This document shows, one piece after another, positions 27,101 to 35,925 of a DNA stretch of 64,000 nucleotides (positions within the stretch are counted from its first letter, which is position 1; each line of letters begins with the position of its first letter). The notes beneath the pieces were generated by a model. It made no database searches. It was not told the DNA's origin and worked only from the letters and a program-made list of their open reading frames with translations. Source of the stretch: Edolisoma coerulescens (Eukaryota; Chordata; Aves; Passeriformes; Campephagidae); the NCBI GenBank assembly GCA_013397115.1, contig VWZW01004381.1, positions 734,504 to 798,503 of the forward strand, read 5' to 3'. Made by a program: the position numbers and the translations under genes.

Positions 27101-29039
27101 CCCTGTGCTCCTGGTAACAGTGAGGCCACAGTTGGCATTTATTTCCTCAAAGTTGCTCTGTCTAAAACGTCGGATACAAGAGGAATTCATTTCCTAGGCC
27201 TCACTTCTACAGCCAGAAATATGGAATCGCAGTTGCTGAGTGCAGCTGTGAGCAAACGCCTGAGCAGGGTCCGGGAATTTTGGCGTTGGGAATTTTCAGA
27301 ACTTGGCCTTCCTAAAGGCTGCTTTCATTTCAGAATAATTAATTTTTTAAAAAAGGGATTGTTGGGATATTAAAAAATAATTTTTCCTCTAATGAGAGAA
27401 TAGATAAACATTATTTGTCAGTGTTCAACAAAGGGAATGTGAAATTAATAGGCAAAACCACTTGCATAACCTCACTGCGCCATGAGCCAGAGTCCCTCTC
27501 AACCCAATGAAATGAATCTGTAAATTCTTCATGGTTATAATGACGGAGTGAGTACACCTGCATTCTCTGCCATCATCAGAAAGCCAAAAAGGACAGTGAA
27601 CTTGAAAGAAACCCACTCTAGCACATCTTGCTCAGCCCTCAGAACAGGACCAGCACACATTTCCAGCTGGTGCACACACAGTGACAAGCTGCCTGACAAA
27701 GATGGCTCTACAGCCTAAATTCCAAACACAATCAGCCCTCGGCAGAGCACAGCTCTGTGCCCTACACAAACACTTCTGGAATCAGAACACGGTGTCATTA
27801 ACACCACCCATTGCTCCGGAAGATTTCCCCTTCCCATGGTTTTGTTCACCTGCAAGAGCTTTATGTCCCACTTCCATCTGTCACTGCACAACATCTAATC
27901 CAAAACATTCTGGGAGCTTTTACAGCTCAGCGCCTCTGAACAACAATAACATAGCCTCGAACGCTTACTACCAAAATTAATAACCACAGAAACACATTGT
28001 AATAGCCCCAAATCCTCAAAAAACCAAATGAAGGACTGGTCATCACAGCCTTCAGGAGGCTGCTCTACAGTGACCAGCGAGGAGCGGGCAGGTTCCACCT
28101 CTGTCGCAACCTTGGGAGCTGCAGATCCCTGTCTCAAACCAACAACAGATAACACAAATCCAGAACCTCCTTAATAAAAACCAGTCTTTTCCAGTTAGGG
28201 ACTTTCTGCAACAAACAATGGCTGGTTTGTTTGCAAAAGTCTAAATATATCTAGTAAGAAAAGAGCTGGAAAACACCTTGGCTGCTGGATTTAGAGATGT
28301 GCACATTTTCCTGAAGTTAGTCCAGACACAGCCTGCAAAGCCTACAATGTATGTTTACTGTGGTACTCCACAACTTCTGCAGTATCTCTGTATTGACACT
28401 AAAAAGTGGAAGCTTAGTTAAGAATACCCAAACAGAAAAGCAGACCCTTAACGCAATGAAATACCACCAGAAATTAGTTCACATGAGATCTATCCACCGC
28501 GCCAGGCCCCACGTCATCTCTCTTATATGAATCACTCGATGCTTTTGTCTCGTCAAGAACTGAAAAGCTGTTCCCTATGGAAAACCAAACTTTTCCCCTA
28601 CATCTGTTTTTTGCGTCATGCAGTAAGTTCATCTCAGTGACAGAGCACATGGACCATTCCCGTGCCCCTCCACGGAACACGCCTGATTGACCTACCCAAA
28701 ACAACACCAGCATCTAGACACAAACACATCTGTCATCCCATCCCAGCGCTTCCACGGAGAAACGTTTGTTACTTGTTAGTTGCGTCTTTCGGATTTGCTC
28801 CAAGGAACGTTTAACCTCCATCCAACCGCTCGCTCCCGCACACCCTCCTCCTGTTATTCCCCAAGAACCTCCCGAACCAAACTCCCGGCACAGAACCTCC
28901 CGCTCCATCCACCGCGGCGGGACACCGGGGTTATCCAGCCCCCGCTCTGGAGCCCGGGGCTCGGCCGGCGGCACCGCGCATCCCCCGGGCCGCGCGGGGC
29001 CCTCGCCCCCCGCCCGTGCCCAGCGTGCCCGGTACTCAC

Positions 29040-29065
29040 AGCGCGGTGGCGGCGGGGGGCACGGC
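29040..29065 (-). CDS. PKD1: PKD1 (polycystin-1) exon 1, 3' end only; rest in assembly gap
   Basis: On the - strand a CpG-rich open segment comes out of the 156-N gap, reads AVPPAATAL, and ends two bases into the Leu codon at a strong donor (gtgagt). Human PKD1 exon 1 ends with IPADATAL and also breaks after the second base of that Leu codon (c.215). The match is 5 of 8 residues with identical phase. In human chromosome 16p13.3 PKD1 lies head-to-head with RAB26, PKD1 on the opposite strand with its 5' end a few kb away; the same arrangement is seen here with RAB26 on the + strand. PKD1 encodes a large ciliary and adhesion membrane receptor whose N-terminus is a signal peptide followed by leucine-rich repeats, and this segment would enter the LRR region. 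The start codon and signal peptide are in the gap, and exons 2 onward were not recognised in the window. The evidence is short, so the call rests on phase and synteny. Confidence 0.6.
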
Positions 29066-29221
29066 NNNNNNNNNNNNNNNNNNNNNNNNNNNNNNNNNNN
29101 NNNNNNNNNNNNNNNNNNNNNNNNNNNNNNNNNNNNNNNNNNNNNNNNNNNNNNNNNNNNNNNNNNNNNNNNNNNNNNNNNNNNNNNNNNNNNNNNNNNN
29201 NNNNNNNNNNNNNNNNNNNNN
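29066..29221. other. Assembly gap (156 N)
   Basis: 156 consecutive N between CpG-rich unique sequence on the left and a G-rich minisatellite on the right. The true length is unknown. The missing part of exon 1 of the minus-strand gene is probably here. Confidence 0.99.
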
Positions 29222-29745
29222 AGGGGACACGGGGGATAAGGGGTGTCCGGGGGCACTGGGACAGCACACGGGTCCCGGAAGCAGGAGGATCCCGTGGGAA
29301 AGGAGTGTCCCGGAGGGCAGGCGGGATCTCGGGGGACAGGGGTGTCTCGGGAACAGGGGGATCCCCTGGGGAAGGGGTGTCCTAGGAACAGGGGGATCCC
29401 GTGGGAAAGGAGTGTCCCGGAGGGCAGGCGGGATCTCGGGGGACAGGGGTGTCTCGGGAACAGGGGGATCCCCTGGGGAAGGGGTGTCCTAGGAACAGGG
29501 GGATCCCGTGGGAAAGGAGTGTCCCGGGGGCAGGGGGATGGCACGGGACAAAGGTGTCCCGGGAGCACGGGGATCCCGTGGGACACGAAGGTCCCCGGGG
29601 ACAGGGCTATCCCTGGGGGCAGGGGGGTTCCGGGAGACAGGGGCCATCCCGGGGAACACGGGCATCCTGAGGACAGAAGCATCCCAGGCAGCAGCCGCAT
29701 CCCGGGGAACATGAACATCCCCGGGACAGGAGAATCCTGGGGAAA
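29222..29745. repeat. G-rich minisatellite with 107-bp higher-order unit
   Basis: The array is built from subunits of about 27 bp resembling gggatcccgtgggaaaggag plus a gtgtccc part. Four subunits form a higher-order unit: the segment beginning gatcccgtgggaaagg recurs at 29288, 29395 and 29502, exactly 107 bp apart, with near-identical sequence between. To the right the copies decay up to about 29745. Runs of three to five G at short spacing occur in every unit. Long open frames across it on both strands are by-products of the repeat. Confidence 0.9.
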
Positions 29746-30519
29746 CAGGAGTTATTCCCTAGGGGGCAGCCCAGACACCGGGCAGGGCAGACAGTGCAGC
29801 AGGGAATTGTCTCACAATGCCGGGGGGGCTTCCCCGCCTGGGCACACAGGGCAGTGGCACCAGCACCCGCCCGAGCCCTCCCCGAAGGATCTCGGCACCC
29901 CGTTCCCATGGTTTGTGCCCATTCCCAAGGGCTGTGGGATGCAGTAAGAGCTGCAGGGTACGGGGTGTGTTACACGCCTCCAGCACAGCAGGTAACTCAG
30001 GTACCTTGGAGAGAGAGGAAGAACAAGGCAGGTACTTTCCAGTGCTTTTTTTTTTTACCATTAAACATAGCAAATCTATCAGGTTTCAATGTCACTTTCA
30101 CCCTGCACTGGCCCCGGGCACTGGCTGTGGCTCACACCTGGTGAGATCAATCCATCATCCCACAACAGCTCCTCGGGGATCTGAATTATTTCTGATTTAA
30201 AGTGATTAAAACATATAACTGAAATAAAATGTCCATACAACCAAAGGAAGCATCATTACAGAGCACATATGCCCAAAACGAGCCCCAGCCCCATTTGGAA
30301 GGGGTGGAACAGCTGTGACAGCTGATTATTGCACCCTAATTTGTTGGTGTTTCATTTGTGCCATGTTTATTCAGGACAGAGGAGGGTTAACCAAGGTGGC
30401 AGTTTGGGTTTGAATCATGAAGGATTTTTTGAGGCACTTGTGATTTTGGGCACATGCGATTCTCTAGGGAACAAGGGACTGACCCAGCAGCGCTGGGTGT
30501 GCATCCACTGTGGGTTATG

Positions 30520-30585
30520 AATCTCAGAATCATTTAAGTTGGAAAAGACCCCACCTCTGGCTCTACCCAGTGAGATTGATCCAGG
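30520..30585 (-). mobile_element. CR1 LINE 3' tip
   Basis: aatctcagaatcatttaagt plus the tggaaaagaccccacctctg block, the antisense CR1 tip. It decays quickly afterwards. Confidence 0.75.
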
Positions 30586-32162
30586 ACGGTCCCAATCCAA
30601 CAGAATCCACCAGCAACTGTGTGGTTTTAGCTGTGGGATTGTCCTGCTGAGGCTCTGGCTTCCTGTATGCAAACTCTGAGCAAACCTGAAATGCAAAGCC
30701 TGACAGCATCCAACCCCACTCCTTGGCACGGTGCTTAATGTATGTGAGAATTTACTTTCCAAAAACATTTTGTGCCTTGAATTTTGGGCTTGAAATGCGC
30801 TTGAAAGACACATCATCCTTTGCATGATGTATTATTCCCAAAATAGCTCAGTGGTTACTACTTCCTCATGTGACTACGATATATTTATTTCCGCTCCCTC
30901 AATTGTAAATTGGTTTTTTTAGGTTTTTTTTTTCCCCTTTCTTTTGTACTGATGCCCATATTTTTTCAGATAACAGCAAGGAGAAAATATCCTGTGTGTG
31001 GATTGTAATCAGTAGATTAGCTGGCTAATGGAATCCAGCTGATGGAATGAAGTTAAGGGCTCTCCCACAAAAGCCAGGGCTGCCAAGCTGTAACAAGGGC
31101 AATGAGCAAGGAAATACTTGAGTGAGTGTGCAAGAAGAGAGCAAGCCTTGACATAGTGGCAAGAAAATAATTTGTTCACATCAAATCACGATTTCTGATC
31201 TTGGAGAAAAGTCTTGTTGCTGAGCTGGGATGGGTTTTAAAACAGCAGCAGCAGAAAATGATGGAAATGGAAAATGCACTCTGGGGTTGGGAGGCTGCTG
31301 CTCACTGCGAGGCTGGGAATGGCTCATTGTGGGGAAGGGATTCTGCTGGTTCCTCCCACTGGCAGGAACAGGAGAGTTTCTCAACACTGTTTACTTGAAG
31401 CAGAATTAAAACCCTGGTGAAGAGGGTGTTAATTCTCCCCGTCCCCCAGTCCTGCGTGCAGGCACCCAGCACATCACAGACTCACGGTGCTCAGCAAAAC
31501 GTGACAGGGCTGTGGCTGACCAGGAATGTCCCTGCTGCCTTGGGTTCTCCACAGATCCCAAAAACACCACGGATGTCTTTGGACAGCCCTGGAACCCTGC
31601 GGCATCCCCTCTCCAACACCTATTTTGGCACATTAAACGTGGTTTGGCTCCTGCAGCGTCAGGTGCAGGTCCATGAGCAGTCAGTGCAGAAACCTTCTCA
31701 TTCCAGGTGTGTTCGTGACCCATGGAAGGGAAACTCTGTGCAGGTGGAGATTGGATTTGAGCCAGGATGGCTGAGCCAGGACAGGGAGCCTTCTGCCCCA
31801 GCAGCACCCATCCACTGTGCCTTGTGTGTGGCTTGCAAAAGGCAGGGAAAATGCCCCTCTTGACCTCTGTGCTCCCTTGCCAAGAGCTGTGGGCCCTTGC
31901 AGAGCAGCTGTATTTCCATATGGCTGTAGTAACAGCTCCATTTGCTGTGATTTCCCTGCTTAGAAAGGTCTCTCACCTGGTGGAAGTAGCACGGCTTGTG
32001 CTCAGCAAGTGTCTGGGGAAGAGACCTCTGCAGTTGGGAATGGGATACGGGTATCCCAGAGGAGCTGAGGATCCCTGTTTCTCCTGGGAGGAAGTGGCTG
32101 TGTCCATCCCTGCAAGTTGTTGCTCTGTGGCTGCATTTTGTGCCCTCCTTTCTTGCGTGACC

Positions 32163-32304
32163 ATAGAATCGTGGAATTGTTCAGGTTGGAAAAGATCTCC
32201 AAGACCCCCGAGTCCAACCATTCCCCCTGCACTGCCAAGCCCACCACGAACCCGTGTCCCCAAGTGCCACATCCACGTGTCTGTTAAGTCCCCTCAGGGA
32301 TGAG
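32163..32304 (-). mobile_element. CR1 LINE 3' end (gagtccaacc subfamily)
   Basis: Begins atagaatcgtggaattgttc and has gagtccaaccattccccctg and the cccaagtgccacatcc block, typical of one CR1 subfamily. Confidence 0.9.
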
Positions 32305-32569
32305 GCAATGACACCGTGGTGCCTGAGGAGTGACCCCCACAGGGACCATCTCCATCACCCAGCCCTGGCTCCTGCTCCCCCCCATATTCCTGCCCCCCTG
32401 CCCCAATCAGCACCCCGATGGCAGCAGGCAGATCCAGGAGCTCCCATCGCCCCCGAGCCCCGGGACCCGGCGGGCTCACCCCGCTCCCGGTGCCGGTTCA
32501 CGGGCCCCGGGCGCCCTCTAGCACCGCCTCCGGGATAGAGACCGGGAAAAGACCCGGAACGAGCCCTGG

Positions 32570-32698
32570 AATCACGGAATCGCAGAATCCGGTAGGTTGG
32601 AAAAGCCCTCCAAGACCACCCAGTCCAACTGCGTCCCCAGCAGTGCCAATGCCACCTCCAACCCATGTCCCCAAGTGCCACATCCACACGGCTTTTAA
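32570..32698 (-). mobile_element. CR1 LINE 3' end (same subfamily)
   Basis: Begins aatcacggaatcgcagaatc and keeps the cagtccaactgcgtccccag and tgtccccaagtgccacatcc blocks, matching the copy 400 bp upstream. Confidence 0.9.
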
Positions 32699-32758
32699 AG
32701 GACAAGGGGGAACGGCTTCCCACTGACGGAGAGCAGGGTTAGATTAGGAATTAGGAAG
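32699..32758 (+). mobile_element. CR1 LINE internal fragment, opposite orientation
   Basis: ggacaagggggaacggcttc followed by the gggttagattaggaattagg block is a sense CR1 3' UTR segment. It abuts the antisense copy that ends at 32698. Confidence 0.65.
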
Positions 32759-32919
32759 CTGATAGCCCTTCAGAGCTCTGAGTGCCTGGCTCCGGGCTGG
32801 CCATGCTGCTCACACATTGTCATTTTGAAATAAAAACTAATTGCCCGAAGATTGCCTAGATTTTTGCTAAGAGAAAATGTCCAGCCTTCCTTGGAAAACA
32901 GTAACAAAACCTGGAGCTA

Positions 32920-32920
<1 letters not shown>

Positions 32921-32968
<48 letters not shown>
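32921..32968. repeat. (ATC)16 microsatellite
   Basis: Sixteen uninterrupted ATC units in 48 bp. Perfect arrays of this length are usually polymorphic. Confidence 0.97.
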
Positions 32969-32972
<4 letters not shown>

Positions 32973-35390
32973 CCGTTAATTACCTGGAGCAGCGCCACTG
33001 GCTCGCGCTCAGATTGGGAATGTCACATCAGGTGTGTCAGAGCACAAAGACAAAAGCTCCTGAGGCTGACGGATCCCACCCGTGTCTCATCAGCCATCTG
33101 CCACCAATTAGCTGTGACGAACGTCTGAGCACATGCGGACACTCATTTGCATGTCCCCTGGCGAGCGGGAGCCCAGCTCCTCACCAGGGGGTCCTGCTGC
33201 TCCCTGGCCCGCCTACTCAGGAGGTGGATTTGCTTTTCCTCCCACGGGAAGTGCCCACGAACAGACCCTCAGCCAGTGCTGCCACAGCACAGGCAGCCAG
33301 ACATCCACTCGATCCATGGGGAGCTTCTTCCCAGCTGGCCCTCAGTGGGTGTCTTATTCTCTGGAGCAGCAGCTTTACGAGCCTCTGCACATTTCCGTGC
33401 TGCTCATTGCCACTGTTTATTGTTTTACAAGGGCCCAGAGCACTGTGGGCATCCCAGGGCTGGCCCGTGGGAGCTCTCAAACTCTGTAGTGCCGAACTAA
33501 TTTCCAAAGATGAGGGTTTTCAGGGATTCATTTGCTCCAGCTCCTTGGGCTCTGCTGTGGTGGCTCTGCAGGCAGTGCCAGGCTCAGGACCACTGGTTGG
33601 GCTCGTGCTCCAGCCATGGTCTGACCGGTGTGAATCGTCTCGGGATGGAAATGGCCGAGTGTGCACGGATAGCAGAGGCACACGTGACATTTACACCCTT
33701 GCTTTTGAAACCACACCCACAGTCTAACCCTTCCCTGTCGCAGGATGTGTCTGTATACAGCTACAAAATACCTCAGATATTTCCAAGCCAAGATATTATG
33801 TTACTAAAATATTCGATGCCACCGAGGCATGTCTGAAAAGCATCTAAAATATACAAAATAGCCTAAAAATACCTCATGTTAGGGAGGTTGGGCATTTGCT
33901 CTGCCCTCCCTCTGTTTCAAAGGCCTTTTGAACAGCCAACTCTTCATCCTGTCTCAAAGTCTTCGTGGGTGACTGCTGAGCTGGGGACCTCCCTGCACCC
34001 AGCCCTGTGTTCCTGAAACTTTGGCTCACATCAGTCCTGGCACAAGGAAATTAATTTCCTGGCCTCAGCCCAGTGCAGGCTCATCAGGACCTGGCACAAT
34101 TACCCTTTTATGCATGGGAGGGGGCAGTGGGGGCCCAGGGCAGCACCGAGGTTCCCTGGGGATGCCCATGGGGACATGCCAGGCATTACAGAAAAGCTCT
34201 GTGCCAGAGGAGGGGACCGAGCCCCCTTGGCTTGGCACTGGGGGCAGAGTCCCCATCCCATCCTCCTGCTGCCCATGGTTTTGCTGCCAGTGTGGGTCCT
34301 GCTCTTGAACACTGCTGGGGTTGAGCGTGCTGGGAAAGATGCTTTCATTGCCTGCCTTTGCTTTTTGGAGAGGGAGAAGGGGCTAATGGGGGCAGTTTGG
34401 TGGGGGAAGGAGGACTCAGGCTCTGCCCCTGGGCTGCACGTGCTGAGACCTTAATGTCTGCCCAGCTCCATGGTGTCCAAACCCTCCTGGGGAGCTGGAT
34501 GCTGCTCTTATGGATTCGAACGCCAAGAAGTAAAGAGTTAGTGACAGGCTGGGGTCTCCAAACCTCCCGAGTGCTTTGCAAGGAAAACATTGGCAATGGC
34601 TGGAGGGAGCCACAGGTGGGAGCTGCCCCTCAGGATGGGCCAGACAAGTGGAGGAGCCTGAGATGGAACCAGAGGGACTCTGTGGAGGAGAGATGGAAAA
34701 TGAAATATCCAGACAAAGGAAAGAGGTTGCAATTGTAAGATTGGGCTTGGCAGTGTAAGAAAGGGAAGAGACAAAAGCAGTCTCCGAGCAAAACGCTGGA
34801 ATTTAACTTTCACAGCTGCAAAAGGAAAACAATGACTTCCCACACAAAACTCACTGATGGGCTGCACTGATGAGGAGATGTCTGAGGAATTTCAATTAAA
34901 AGCCAGCGACACTGACAAGGGCGATGAGATTGAAGTGTTCAGAGGTAAGTGAGCGATGGGGAGGGAAGAACAATAACTGGCGAGGGAGGGAACGGTGCCT
35001 GCTCCGCGCTGCGTGGGCTGGGCCCTTCCCAAGGCAGCAGAGGCCTTACCTGCTGCGCCTGGCAGGGAGCTGGCATCCAACTCCAGCCGTGTCCCACACC
35101 CTCTGCTTCCCCGTGCCCCTCCATGGGGATGTGCTGGCTGCAGCAGGGCTGTCCCCTCTGTCTGACATCTTTGGGGGATATCTGCTCCTCTGTATGAGCT
35201 CTCTGTGTTTTCCCGTCAGCCCCACGAGCCCCCAGCTGCCCTCTCACACCTCCTGCCCAGGTGATGCCCACTGCCTTCAGGCTCTTCCTGTACAACCACT
35301 CTGGAGCCAGAGCTGTGTGTGCCCTTGGCAAAGGACCTGGAGCAGAGCAGGGAGTGGGAAGAGCTGGCAGAGTTACATGTGACTGCGAGA

Positions 35391-35925
35391 GTCACAGAAT
35401 GGTTTAGTTTGGAAAAGGCCTCGAAGTCCATCCAGTCCATCCATTCCTCAGCACTGTCAAAGCCACCACTAACCCATGTCCCCAAGTGCCACATCCACAC
35501 GGCTTTTAAATCCCTCCAGGGATGGGCACTCCAACACTGCCCTGGGCAGCTGTGCCAAGGCTGGACAGCCCTTCCTAGGAGGAAATTCTTCCAAATATCC
35601 AACCTGACCCTCCCCTGGCACAGCTTGAGGCAGTTTCTCTTGTCCTATCCCCTGGGAGCAGAGCCCAACCCTCCCCCCCGGCTGCCCCCTCCTGTCAGGG
35701 AGTTGTGCAGAGCCAGAAGGGCCCCCCTGAGCCTCCTTTTCTCCAGGCTGAGCCCCTTTCCCAGCTCCCTCAGCCGCTCCTGCTGCTCCAGCCCCTTCCC
35801 CAGCCCCGTTCCTTTCCCTGGACATGCTCCAGCACTTCCATGTCATGAAGGGCCCAAAAGTGACCCCAGGATTTGAGACGAAGCCTCACCAGCACCCAGC
35901 ACAGAGAGACAAAGAAGCCCCCAAC
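35391..35925 (-). mobile_element. CR1 LINE 3' part, over 500 bp (ORF2 end and 3' UTR)
   Basis: The longest CR1 in the window. The - strand reads, 5' to 3', a degraded ORF2 end (the block equivalent to 'tttgggcccttcatgacatg'), the ctggagaaaaggaggctcag block, the gggtcaggttggatatttgg block, and the 3' tip ending ccattctgtgac at about 35391. No target-site duplication was confirmed. Confidence 0.92.

Larger units (their letters stand above)
1..29039 (-). other. Putative PKD1 intron 1 (non-coding, CR1-rich)
   Basis: No conserved coding exon was recognised on either strand over 29 kb. The open frames are short, lack homology I can recognise, and often overlap on several frames. The contents are CR1 fragments, one LINE ORF2 remnant, two minisatellites and one assembly gap, listed separately. 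If the PKD1 call is right, this is its first intron and exon 2 lies before base 1. The human intron 1 is also long, about 17 kb. Stretches between the listed repeats show nothing I can name. Confidence 0.5.
28905..29221. promoter_or_regulatory. CpG island at the PKD1 5' end, partly in gap
   Basis: From about 28905 the sequence becomes very CpG-dense (runs such as ccgcggcggg and ggccgcgcggggc), and it continues into the gap at 29066-29221. It covers the putative PKD1 exon 1 donor and the start of intron 1. The transcription start would be inside or just right of the gap. No TATA box is visible. Confidence 0.7.

Noticed and set aside
1..29039. PKD1 exons 2-4 (LRR-coding, 72-bp exons) within the window
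   Set aside because: I looked on the - strand for the LRR-type segments expected after exon 1 and could not identify any with proper splice borders; a search tool could overturn this.
28714..29718. A 334-codon proline-rich - strand frame
   Set aside because: It reads through 156 N and the minisatellite; the Pro-rich repeats are the complement of the same array, and it runs past the strong donor at 29040.
29243..29947. A 234-codon + strand frame rich in Gly, Pro and Arg that looks like collagen
   Set aside because: It lies on the 107-bp minisatellite. The Gly/Pro periodicity comes from the roughly 27-bp subunits, near nine codons each, and other frames on both strands are open as well.
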